NCBI RefSeq assembly: GCF_004522105.1
Contig: NZ_SPUJ01000012.1
Coordinates: 1-32,585 of the forward strand
Length of the DNA stretch: 32,585 bases
Reading direction: 5' to 3'
Source: Nocardioides sp. 1609
Lineage (GTDB): Bacteria > Actinomycetota > Actinomycetes > Propionibacteriales > Nocardioidaceae
Shown here: one piece after another, positions 1 through 7,183 of the stretch
How the letters are laid out: the number at the start of each line of letters is the position of its first letter
How positions within the stretch are numbered: position 1 is the stretch's first letter
Notes under the pieces: generated by a model
Database searches by the model: none
Seen by the model: the letters and a program-made list of their open reading frames with translations, nothing else
Told to the model about the DNA's origin: nothing
Made by a program: the position numbers and the translations under genes

Positions 1-117
1 CGCCCGCACCGACGAGAACACCTTCACGATGCCACTCATCTGCAACAGCACATCACCATCGACGGCGTCGGTGACCGCCGTCGATGACGCGTCCTCCCGC
101 TTGCCGAGATCAGGCAT
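1..117 (-). CDS. Sugar ABC transporter ATP-binding protein, N-terminal fragment
   Basis: Reading leftward from an ATG at 117-115 gives 39 codons with no stop up to the window edge. The segment LLQMSGIVKVFSSVRA (residues 24-39) matches the start of the first ATPase domain of ribose/galactose-type ABC importers, where the usual form is 'L.M.GI.K.F.GVRAL'. The Walker A would lie just beyond the edge, so the call rests on this one conserved stretch. It is preceded by a promoter-like element and a CRP-type palindrome. The adjacent TIM-barrel isomerase on the same strand fits a sugar or polyol uptake and catabolism locus. Codons end mostly in G or T, as in that neighbour and unlike the genes to the right. 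Confidence 0.62.
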   Translation of the reverse strand, partial: MPDLGKREDASSTAVTDAVDGDVLLQMSGIVKVFSSVRA

Positions 118-136
118 GTCGTCCCCTCGTCCTGGT

Positions 137-152
137 TGTGACTGCGCTCACA
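137..152. promoter_or_regulatory. CRP/GlxR-type operator palindrome
   Basis: The sequence is TGTGA (137-141), six bases, then TCACA (148-152): a perfect match to the CRP-family consensus TGTGA-N6-TCACA used by actinobacterial GlxR/Crp regulators. It lies 20 bases upstream of the ABC-ATPase start and downstream of the predicted promoter, a position that would favour repression or roadblock. The assignment rests on the consensus match; binding is inferred. Confidence 0.55.
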
Positions 153-170
153 GGGCGCGTGCGCACGCCC

Positions 171-200
171 AAGGTAGAGCGTCTTCTGTCACCAGGGCAA
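171..200 (-). promoter_or_regulatory. Putative sigma-70-type promoter of the ABC transporter gene
   Basis: On the minus strand TTGCCC (200-195) and TACCTT (176-171) are separated by 18 bases. The predicted transcription start falls near 164, inside a perfect 12-bp palindrome GCGTGCGCACGC at 157-168 that could be a second operator. The boxes match the consensus only partly. Confidence 0.35.
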
Positions 201-265
201 GTAGTTCTGACTAGCAATCGTGCAAATGTCGCCCGAAAGTCGTCGGGAAGGGGGTGGCGGAGGGG

Positions 266-1273
266 TCAGGAGCCGCTCGAGAAGGCGGCGTCGAAGGCCG
301 CCGACGGCGGGTCGAAGGCCAACCGACGCACGAACTCCAACGCCTCCGGAGCCCCCACCAACCGGTCCATCCCCGCGTCCTCCCACTCCACCGAGATCGG
401 CCCGTCGTACCCGATCGTGTTCAACATCCGGAAACACGCCTCCCACGGCACATCACCATGACCGGTCGAGACGAAGTCCCACCCCCGCCGCGGATCAGCC
501 CACGGCAGGTGCGACCCCAACCGACCGTTACGACCGTTGCCCACCTGACGCTTCGCGTCCTTGCAGTCCACGTGGTAGATCCGGTCCTTGAAGTCCCACA
601 TGAACCCCACCGGATCCAGGTCCTGCCACACGAAGTGGCTCGGGTCCCAGTTCAACCCGAACGCCGCACGATGCCCGATCGCCTCCATCGTGGCCACCGT
701 CGTCCAGTAGTCATAGGCGATCTCGGAGGGATGCACCTCGTGGGCGAACCGCACCCCGCACTCGTCGAAGACATCCAGGATCGGGTTCCACCGATCCGCG
801 AAGTCACGATAACCAGCCGCGACCATCTCCTCGCTCGCCGGCGGGAACATCGCCACGTACTTCCAGATCGAGGACCCGGTGAACCCCACCACCGTGTCCA
901 CCCCCATCCGCTGCGCCGTGCGCGCCGTCAGCTTCATCTCCTCCGCCGCCCGCTGCCGCACCCCCTCAGGGTCGCCATCACCCCACACCCGGCTCGACAA
1001 GATCGCCTCGTGCCGACCATCGATCGGGTCGTCACAGACCGCCTGACCCTTCAGGTGGTTCGAGATCGCATACACCTTCAACCCGTGCTTCTCCAGCACG
1101 TCCAGCTTGCCCTGCACGTACGCATCGTCCTCGGCTGCCTGCCACGGATCGAGGTGGTCGCCCCAGCACGCGATCTCCAGACCGTCATAACCCCACCCCG
1201 ACGCCAACCGAGCCACCTCCTCGAACGGCAGATCGGCCCACTGGCCGGTGAACAACGTGATCGGACGGGGCAT
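266..1273 (-). CDS. Sugar phosphate isomerase/epimerase (xylose isomerase-like TIM barrel)
   Basis: A 335-residue protein of the AP-endonuclease-2/IolE-like TIM-barrel family (COG1082). It starts MPRPITLFTGQWADLPFEEV and carries the family's acidic/His metal-site strands: AHEVHPSE (mid-protein), LNWDPSHF, HVDCKDAK and a late SVEWED. Such enzymes isomerise or epimerise keto-sugars or inosose derivatives with a divalent metal; the substrate cannot be read from the sequence. The ATG follows a GAGAGGAAC ribosome site. It lies 56 bp after eboF on the same strand, so co-transcription is possible. However, its G/T-ending codons match the ABC-transporter fragment downstream rather than the ebo genes, and I group it with the transporter. 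It lacks the EPEPG motif of the two ebo-operon TIM barrels. Confidence 0.85.
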   Translation of the reverse strand: MPRPITLFTGQWADLPFEEVARLASGWGYDGLEIACWGDHLDPWQAAEDDAYVQGKLDVLEKHGLKVYAISNHLKGQAVCDDPIDGRHEAILSSRVWGDGDPEGVRQRAAEEMKLTARTAQRMGVDTVVGFTGSSIWKYVAMFPPASEEMVAAGYRDFADRWNPILDVFDECGVRFAHEVHPSEIAYDYWTTVATMEAIGHRAAFGLNWDPSHFVWQDLDPVGFMWDFKDRIYHVDCKDAKRQVGNGRNGRLGSHLPWADPRRGWDFVSTGHGDVPWEACFRMLNTIGYDGPISVEWEDAGMDRLVGAPEALEFVRRLAFDPPSAAFDAAFSSGS

Positions 1274-1329
1274 GGGAGTTCCTCTCGCGGAACGGACAGG
1301 TCGGACGGGTCGGACGGGTCAGGTCGGGC

Positions 1330-2724
1330 TCAGGGGCGGGACCCGGTGGCCAGGCTCGCCAGCAGGTCGCGGACGTCGGTGGCCTCGATGCGCTCGGCCT
1401 TGACGCTCGGGTCGGAGCAGAGCAGGACGGGGCCGTCCTCGGGTCGGCTCGGCAGCCGGCCGTGGCTCCCGCTGACCGGCGCCGGGTCGAGCGGGACGAC
1501 GCTCATGGCGTAGCGCAGCCCGACCTTCTTCCGCACCAGCGTCAGGCCGGCACGCGCCTTGACGAGCGGGTCCTGGGGGTCGAAGAAGAGCTCGGCCGGG
1601 TCGTAGCCGGGCTTCTTGTGGATCTCGACGGCCTTGGCGAAGTCGGGCGCGAGTGCGTCGTCGAGCCAGTAGTAGTAGGTGAACCAGGCGTCCGGCTCGG
1701 CGACGAGCACCAGCTCGCCGGCGCGCTCGTGGTCGAGGCCGACCTCGGCCTGACCCTCGCGGTCGAGCACCTGGTCGACACCGTCGAGCGCCTCGCACAG
1801 CGCGCGGACGCGGGGCAGGTCGGCGGGGTCCTTGACGTAGACGTGCGCCACCTGGTGGTCGGCGACGGCGAAGGCGCGCGACGTCCAGGGGTCCAGCAGC
1901 TCGCCGGTGGCGTTGTGGTGCACGTGGAGGAGGCCCTCGCGCCGCAGCAACCGGTTGACGTCGACCGGGCGGGAGGCCTTGGTGATGCCGTACTCGCTGA
2001 GCAGGACGACGGTCGTGCCGGTGCGCTCGGCGTCGTCGAGCAGGGGCGTGAGCACCTCGTCGACGTCGCGGGCGGCCTGGGCGGCCTGCTCGCTGTCGGG
2101 GCCGAAGCGCTGCAGGTCGTAGTCGAGGTGGGGCACGTAGACCAGGGTGAGGTCGTGCTCCGGCATGAGCTCGCGGGCCGCCTCGACGATCCAGCGCGAG
2201 CTCGGGATGGCCGCGGTCGGACCCCAGTAGGTGAAGAGCGGGAACGGCCCGAGCTTGTCGGTCAGCCGGTCGTGGAGCTCCGGGGGCCAGGTCCAGCAGT
2301 CGGGGCTCTTGCGGCCGTCGGCGTGGTAGACGGGCCGTGGCGTGACGGTGCTGTCGACGTCGGCGCCCATGGCGTACCACCAGCACACGTTGGCGACCTT
2401 GTAGCCGGGACGGTCGCGCCGGATGACGTCCCACAGCTTCTCGCCCTGGACGAGCGCGTTGTGCTGACGCCAGAGCAGGACCTCGCCGAGGTCGCGGAAG
2501 TACCACCCGTTGCCGACGATGCCGTGGTCGCGCGGGAGCAGGCCGGTCAGGAAGGTCGACTGCACCGAGCAGGTGACGGCGGGCAGCACCGTGCCGAGCT
2601 CGGCCGCGAACCCGGACGCCGCCACCCGCTGGGCGCGGGGCATGTGGCGCAGCAGGTCGGGGGTCAGCCCGACGACGTCGACGACCAGGAGACGGGACGG
2701 GGTCGGTGCGGGGGTGTCGCTCAC
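1330..2724 (-). CDS. eboF: EboF-like type I phosphodiesterase / nucleotide pyrophosphatase
   Basis: A 464-residue member of the alkaline phosphatase superfamily, as expected for EboF. The N-terminal strand RLLVVDVVGL carries the first metal ligand (D16). The segment AVTCSVQSTFLTG (49-61) holds the likely nucleophile T51, followed by the hallmark LPRDHGI. HLDYD (199-203) and VADHQVAH (287-294) provide further ligands. The place where relatives have 'SDHG' reads SEYG (243-246), a possible loss or change of a metal ligand. There is no signal peptide, so it is probably cytoplasmic. The GTG start at 2724 overlaps the stop of eboE by four bases (GTGA), which fixes both ends. It is the last clear gene of the ebo operon. 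Confidence 0.85.
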   Translation of the reverse strand: MSDTPAPTPSRLLVVDVVGLTPDLLRHMPRAQRVAASGFAAELGTVLPAVTCSVQSTFLTGLLPRDHGIVGNGWYFRDLGEVLLWRQHNALVQGEKLWDVIRRDRPGYKVANVCWWYAMGADVDSTVTPRPVYHADGRKSPDCWTWPPELHDRLTDKLGPFPLFTYWGPTAAIPSSRWIVEAARELMPEHDLTLVYVPHLDYDLQRFGPDSEQAAQAARDVDEVLTPLLDDAERTGTTVVLLSEYGITKASRPVDVNRLLRREGLLHVHHNATGELLDPWTSRAFAVADHQVAHVYVKDPADLPRVRALCEALDGVDQVLDREGQAEVGLDHERAGELVLVAEPDAWFTYYYWLDDALAPDFAKAVEIHKKPGYDPAELFFDPQDPLVKARAGLTLVRKKVGLRYAMSVVPLDPAPVSGSHGRLPSRPEDGPVLLCSDPSVKAERIEATDVRDLLASLATGSRP

Positions 2725-3935
2725 GGGGTGGCTCCTTGCAGTCCGGGGACGGGGTCGAGGCCGAGCGCGACGAGACGGTCGCGGGCCCAGGCGAGCTCGG
2801 CGGCGATGCCGGCGACGAGGCCGGCGTCGTCGCGCGGGCGCAGCTCGAGCGGCAGCACGCCCCACGTGTAGGTCTCGACCTCGACGTGGTCGACGACCGG
2901 GTGGTCGCCGCCGAGCAGCGCGGTGAGGCCGGCCTCGAGGTGCGGACGGGTGCTGCGCAGCGGCGGCTCCGGGTCGGCGTGGACCGGGACGTGCACGTGC
3001 ACCCGCCAGGGACGGCGGGCCGGCAGCGGCTGGCCGCCGGCGCCGTCGAGACCGAGCGCCTCGTCGAGGTCGTCGCGTCCGCTCACCTCGGCGCCGACCG
3101 GCTCGCGGGTCTGGTGCAGGAAGCGGCCCTCGGCCCAGCCCTCGAGGGCGGCGCGGGTCTCGTCGTCGGCGGGGCGGGCGGCGTGCAGGGCCGCCGAGGC
3201 CTGCACCTTGACCACCGGCAGCCCGACGGACCCGAGGTCGACGAGCGCGTCGGCCACCTCCTCGAAGCCGACGGCGAGGTGGCAGGTGTCGACGCACACC
3301 CCGACCAGCCCGGGACCGAGGTCGGCGAGCCAGGCGAGTCGTTCGACGGCGTCCGCGGCGGTCTCGACCACGCAGCCCGGCTCGGGCTCGAGCCCGACCC
3401 GCACGGGGCGACCGACGTCGTCGGCCAGCGTGGCGAGGCCGTCGGAGAGACGGTGCAGCAGGTCGGCGGCCGCACGGTCCTGGTCGTCGTCCCAGGGGGT
3501 GCGCCAGCCGAGCGGAAGGGTGGAGACGCTGCCGCGGGCGGCCTCGTCGGGCAGCAGGTCGGCCAGCACCCGCGCGCAGTCCAGGGTGAAGGTGAGCCGG
3601 GCGTCCTCGGTCCAGTCGGGGTGGTAGACGGCCTTCTTGACGACGTCGTCGTGGAAGCCGCGGTAGGGGAAGGCGTTGACGGTGACGACCTCGAGCCGCT
3701 CGGCGCGCAGCACCTGGCGGACCCGGTCGCGGGCGCCCCGGTCCTCGGCGAGCTCGTGGGCCACGGCCGCCGGCAGCCACAGCCCCACCCCGAGGACGTC
3801 GGCGTCGAGGGCCGAGCGGACGCCGGCCGCGTAGGTGCGCAGCTGGGCGATGATCCCGTCGACGGTCTCGGCCGGGTGGACGTTGCTGCCGTAGGAGAGG
3901 TGGACGAGGCTGCCGTCGCGGTGACGGAACCTCAC
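2721..3935 (-). CDS. eboE: EboE-like metabolite-traffic TIM-barrel protein
   Basis: A 404-residue xylose-isomerase-like TIM barrel recognisable as EboE by its opening (HLSYGSNVHPAETVDG, 12-27), the segment VNAFPYRGFHDDVVK (86-100) and YHPDW (104-108). EPEPG (183-187) and CVDTCH (214-219) supply acidic and His metal ligands. In other phyla EboE belongs to a gene set implicated in delivering a metabolite precursor to the periplasm; its chemical reaction is not established. The GTG at 3935 overlaps the eboB stop by four bases, and the family's conserved N-terminus begins right after it, so longer in-frame starts are rejected. The C-terminal third (VHVHVPVHADPEPPLRSTR) keeps the conserved 'hVPv.....L.sT' pattern. 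Confidence 0.9.
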   Translation of the reverse strand: MRFRHRDGSLVHLSYGSNVHPAETVDGIIAQLRTYAAGVRSALDADVLGVGLWLPAAVAHELAEDRGARDRVRQVLRAERLEVVTVNAFPYRGFHDDVVKKAVYHPDWTEDARLTFTLDCARVLADLLPDEAARGSVSTLPLGWRTPWDDDQDRAAADLLHRLSDGLATLADDVGRPVRVGLEPEPGCVVETAADAVERLAWLADLGPGLVGVCVDTCHLAVGFEEVADALVDLGSVGLPVVKVQASAALHAARPADDETRAALEGWAEGRFLHQTREPVGAEVSGRDDLDEALGLDGAGGQPLPARRPWRVHVHVPVHADPEPPLRSTRPHLEAGLTALLGGDHPVVDHVEVETYTWGVLPLELRPRDDAGLVAGIAAELAWARDRLVALGLDPVPGLQGATP

Positions 3936-4792
3936 GACGCCCGCTCGCCGCGGAGGACCGAGGAGCCCTCGAAGGTGTCGGTGGCCTTGACCTGCGGGGT
4001 CTCCAGCAGCAGCCGCCCGCTCTGGCCGTAGAACTCGACGGGGTTGCGCCACAGGACCCGGTCGACGTCGTCGTCGGAGAAGCCGGCGGCGAGCATCGCG
4101 TCCCCGGTCTGCCGCGTGGTCAGCGGGTCGCTGCGTCCCCAGTCGGCGGCGCTGTTGACCAGCACCCGGTCGAGCCCGCGGCGCTCCAGGATCGCCACCA
4201 TGCGGTGCGGGTCCATCTTGGTGTCGGGGTAGATCGAGAAGCCCATCCACGCCCCTGCGTCGTCGACGACGTCGACGGTGACCTCGTTGAGGTGGTCGAC
4301 CAGCACGTGCCCGGCCGGCAGCCCCACGGCGGCGACGAGCTCGAGGGTGCGGTGGGTGCCGGCCAGCTTGTCGCGGTGCGGGGTGTGCACCATCGCCGGC
4401 AGGCCGTGCTCGCCGGCCAGCTCGAGCTGGCGGGTGAACGCCGTCTCCTCGGCCTCGGTCATCGAGTCGAAGCCGACCTCGCCGACGGCGACGACGCCGT
4501 CCTTGGCGAGGTAGCGCGGCAGGAGGTCGAGGACCGGGGTGCAGCGCGGGTCGTTGGCCTCCTTCGGGTTCAGGGCGATCGTGCAGTGGTGGGCGATCCC
4601 GAACTGGGCGGCGCGGAACCGCTCCCAGCCCAGCAGGGCGTCGAAGTAGTCGATGAACGAGTCGACGCCCGTGCGCGGCTGGCCCAGCCAGAACGCCGGC
4701 TCCACGACGGCGCGGACGCCGGCGGCGTGCATCGCCTCGTAGTCGTCGGTCGTGCGCGAGGTCATGTGGATGTGCGGGTCGAAGATGCGCAT
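3932..4792 (-). CDS. eboB: EboB-like TatD-family metal-dependent hydrolase
   Basis: A 286-residue amidohydrolase-fold protein of the TatD group, the usual EboB. The binuclear metal site is visible: HIH (H7, H9), then VGEVGFD (bridging Glu), MVHTPH, LVDHLNE, and NSAADWG with the final Asp. TatD proteins are metal-dependent hydrolases or nucleases. In the ebo context a small-molecule hydrolysis is more likely than DNA cleavage, but that is inference. The ATG at 4792 shares one base with the stop of eboA, and the gene ends in a four-base overlap with eboE, so translational coupling is likely on both sides. Confidence 0.88.
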   Translation of the reverse strand: MRIFDPHIHMTSRTTDDYEAMHAAGVRAVVEPAFWLGQPRTGVDSFIDYFDALLGWERFRAAQFGIAHHCTIALNPKEANDPRCTPVLDLLPRYLAKDGVVAVGEVGFDSMTEAEETAFTRQLELAGEHGLPAMVHTPHRDKLAGTHRTLELVAAVGLPAGHVLVDHLNEVTVDVVDDAGAWMGFSIYPDTKMDPHRMVAILERRGLDRVLVNSAADWGRSDPLTTRQTGDAMLAAGFSDDDVDRVLWRNPVEFYGQSGRLLLETPQVKATDTFEGSSVLRGERAS

Positions 4793-5424
4793 CAGGACTC
4801 CTGGGTCGGGGCGTCGGGCCCGGCGGGGTCCAACAGGGTCAGGGCGTCGTCGGGCACGGCCCGTCCGGCCGCGCGCCGCTCGTCGGCGTACGACGCGACC
4901 ATCGTGCGCAGGGGGGCGTCGGCGCGCTGGTCGAGCCCGGCGACGAGGTCGAGCGGGACGCCGACGAACAGGCACTTGAGCACCGCCTGCCGGAACGCGT
5001 CCGCGTCCAGCAGTGCTGCCCCGGCCGGGCCGAGGGCGGCGGCGACCAGGCGGACGTCGTTGGTGCGCAGCGCGTCGTGCACCAGCAGCGCGGCGCGCTC
5101 GCCCCGACCGGCGTCGACCAGCGTGGCGAGCCCGAGCAGCACCGCGCGGCGCTCGGCGGCGTCGCCGAACCGGTAGAGGTCGGCGACCTCCCGGGCGAGG
5201 GTGTCGGGGTCCTCGGCCAGGGCCTCGCCGAGCGTGGCCAGCAGCCGCACGCGGACGACGTCCTCGAGGCGGACCTCGCCGGGTGCCGCGCCCGGCGCCG
5301 TCCGGGTGCGGCCGATGTCGCGGCCGGCGGCGGGGAAGAGGGAGCGGACGCGGGTGGGGTCGGAGCGCACCGCGGTCTCGGCGGCGACCAGCCGCTGCTC
5401 GGTCTGCTCGTCGAGGGTCGTCAT
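4792..5424 (-). CDS. eboA: EboA-like protein
   Basis: A 210-residue mainly helical protein without known catalytic motifs. It matches EboA through YRFGDAAERRAVLLGLATL (mid-protein), ALRTNDVRLVAAALGPAG and the late segment AVLKCLFVGVPLDLVAGLD. The role of EboA is unknown; its constant linkage with eboB, eboC, eboE and eboF suggests a scaffold or accessory part of the same process. The ATG overlaps the stop of the upstream TIM-barrel gene by four bases (ATGA). It has neither signal peptide nor membrane segment. Confidence 0.85.
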   Translation of the reverse strand: MTTLDEQTEQRLVAAETAVRSDPTRVRSLFPAAGRDIGRTRTAPGAAPGEVRLEDVVRVRLLATLGEALAEDPDTLAREVADLYRFGDAAERRAVLLGLATLVDAGRGERAALLVHDALRTNDVRLVAAALGPAGAALLDADAFRQAVLKCLFVGVPLDLVAGLDQRADAPLRTMVASYADERRAAGRAVPDDALTLLDPAGPDAPTQES

Positions 5425-6311
5425 CGGCGCTCCGCCGGCTCGGGGAGGCGGGCCTCGGCCTCGTCTGCGGACTGGGACTCGGCCGCGCGCAGCAGCCGCA
5501 GCGACCGCTCGGCCACCGCCGGGGCGGCGTGGGACTGACGGGGCAGCTCGAGGGCCGCCAGGCCGGCGTACCCGACGGCGCGCAGGGCGCCGAGCGCCTC
5601 GACGAAGTCGACCTCACCGGTGCCGATCTCGAGGTGCTCGTGGACGCCGGGCACCATGTCGTCGACCTGGACGTTGGCGATCAGGTCGCCGGCGCGGTGG
5701 ATGGTCTCGGCCATCCCCCGCGGCTCGTTGCAGACGACGTGGCCGAGGTCGAGGGTGACGCGCAGGCTGTCGGGGTCGCCGAGACGACGGCGCAGCTCGA
5801 GGACGCCGTCGAGGGTGTCGACCGCCATGCCGGGCTCGGGCTCGAAGGCGCACACGACGCCGCGGCGCTCGGCGAGGGTGAGGACCTCGGCCACGCCGGC
5901 CACGAGCCGGTCCCACCCGGTGGCGGCGTCCACCCCGGTGGGCAGGATGCCCGACCAGAACGACACCGCCTCGGCGCCGAGGTCGGCCGCGACCTCGACG
6001 GCGCGGTGCAGGTAGTCGACCCGGCGGTCGCGGCCCTCGTCGGAGACGAAGGTCGGCTCGTGCTTGCGCCGCGGGTCGAGCAGGTAGCGCGCGCCGGTCT
6101 CGACGACGACCGCCATCCCGCGGCGCTCGAGGTGCCGGGCCACCGTCGCGGTGCGGGCGGGCAGCTCGGGTGCGAAGGGGTCGAGGTGGAGGTGGTCGAG
6201 GGTGAGCGCGACGCCGTCGTAGCCGAGGTCGGCGAGCAGGTCGACGGCGTCGTCGAGGCGGTGGCTGGTCAGCCCGTTGGTGCCGTACCCGTAGCGGAGC
6301 GGGCCGCTCAT
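5421..6311 (-). CDS. Sugar phosphate isomerase/epimerase TIM barrel within the ebo operon
   Basis: A 296-residue AP-endonuclease-2-type TIM barrel. Metal-site strands are visible: VVVETGARYLLDP (68-80), EPEPG (157-161), TLDLGHVVCNEP (186-197), NVQVDDMVPGVHEH and ALELPRQSH. The EPEPG motif, followed by a Val-(Asp/Glu)-Thr, is shared with EboE, so the two are probably distant paralogues acting on related substrates. It is not one of the canonical EboA-F proteins. Four-base overlaps at both ends place it inside the operon, between eboC and eboA. An isomerase or epimerase acting on the product of the operon's cyclase is a reasonable guess. Confidence 0.85.
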   Translation of the reverse strand: MSGPLRYGYGTNGLTSHRLDDAVDLLADLGYDGVALTLDHLHLDPFAPELPARTATVARHLERRGMAVVVETGARYLLDPRRKHEPTFVSDEGRDRRVDYLHRAVEVAADLGAEAVSFWSGILPTGVDAATGWDRLVAGVAEVLTLAERRGVVCAFEPEPGMAVDTLDGVLELRRRLGDPDSLRVTLDLGHVVCNEPRGMAETIHRAGDLIANVQVDDMVPGVHEHLEIGTGEVDFVEALGALRAVGYAGLAALELPRQSHAAPAVAERSLRLLRAAESQSADEAEARLPEPAERR

Positions 6312-7183
6312 GTCGGCGAGACCACCTTCGAGGCCCAGGCCGCGGCCGGGGCCGCGGCGAGCAGCGCCACCGCGGTGCGGGGGGCGTCGGACCCGGCGAG
6401 CAGGCCGGCCTGCAGCGGCACCAGCCCCCGGATGCCGGCGCCGGTGGCCGTGCGGACCGTCGGAGCGCTCGGGTCGGAGACGGCGCGCGCCTGGGCCCGT
6501 CCGACGGCGACGGCGTACGTCGCGGCGAGGACGGCGGGCAGGACGGCGCCCCGGCCCCGGCCGCGCGCCCGCCAGGCGGTGAGGCCGGCGACGACGCCCG
6601 TGACGGCGGTGACGGAGGCGGCGGTGGCGGAGCGGGTGCCGTGGACCTCGCCGCGGCTCAGCGCGGTCACACCGGCGGTGTGCGCAGCGACGAGCAGGGC
6701 GGGCGCGGCGGCGGCACCGGGGGTGCGACCGGCGCCGAGCAGGACGTCGAGGCCGCGGGCGGCGGCCATCGCCGCGGGGCCCGCGGGGCCGTTCTTCAGC
6801 ACGAGGTCGTAGGACCAGACGGCCGCGGTGAGCAGGACCGCCGTCCGGGCGGCGGGCCGCCCACCGGCGAGCGCCGCGGTGGTGACGCCGGCGACGGTGA
6901 GGCCGGCGGCGATGCCGAGGGCGGTGCCCGGGGCGACCCGGCCCGAGGGGATCGGCCGCTCCGGCCGCTCGACGGCGTCGAGGGCGCGGTCGGCGTAGTC
7001 GTTGAGCGCCATGCCCGACCAGTAGAGGCAGATCGAGGCGAGCGGCATCAGCGCCGAGGCCGGTGACAGCGTGCCGCCGGCCGCCGCCCCGGCCAGGGTG
7101 TCGCCGGGCACGCTGAGCGCCGCCGGGGCGCGGACGAGCTCGGCCAGGTCGGCCAGGCCGACCAGCAGGGGTCGCTCAGCCAC
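6308..7183 (-). CDS. eboC: EboC-like UbiA-family prenyltransferase
   Basis: A 291-residue polytopic membrane protein with the UbiA signature NDYADRALD (61-69) followed by RPERPIPSG (73-81), the Mg-diphosphate-binding motif and its typical extension. The second Asp-rich loop is less clear: SYDLVLKNG and ARGLDVLLG are the candidate regions. The family moves a prenyl chain from a prenyl diphosphate to an acceptor at the membrane. In this operon the acceptor may be a cyclitol or sugar derivative, giving a lipid-linked carrier (inference). The GTG start at 7183 overlaps the end of the cyclase gene by eight bases. The protein is extremely Ala-rich, consistent with packed transmembrane helices. Confidence 0.88.
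   Translation of the reverse strand: MAERPLLVGLADLAELVRAPAALSVPGDTLAGAAAGGTLSPASALMPLASICLYWSGMALNDYADRALDAVERPERPIPSGRVAPGTALGIAAGLTVAGVTTAALAGGRPAARTAVLLTAAVWSYDLVLKNGPAGPAAMAAARGLDVLLGAGRTPGAAAAPALLVAAHTAGVTALSRGEVHGTRSATAASVTAVTGVVAGLTAWRARGRGRGAVLPAVLAATYAVAVGRAQARAVSDPSAPTVRTATGAGIRGLVPLQAGLLAGSDAPRTAVALLAAAPAAAWASKVVSPT

Noticed and set aside
1462..2871. Long plus-strand open frames opposite the ebo genes, and similar ones opposite 254-1513, 5013-6812 and 7071-8516
   Set aside because: They are antisense shadows caused by high GC. Their products are rich in Arg, Gly, Val and His without domains, and the opposite strand encodes recognised proteins.
2721..4250. A longer start for EboE at 4250
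   Set aside because: The extension lies wholly inside eboB, whose metal-binding motifs are intact, and the GTG at 3935 overlaps the eboB stop in the operon's usual way.
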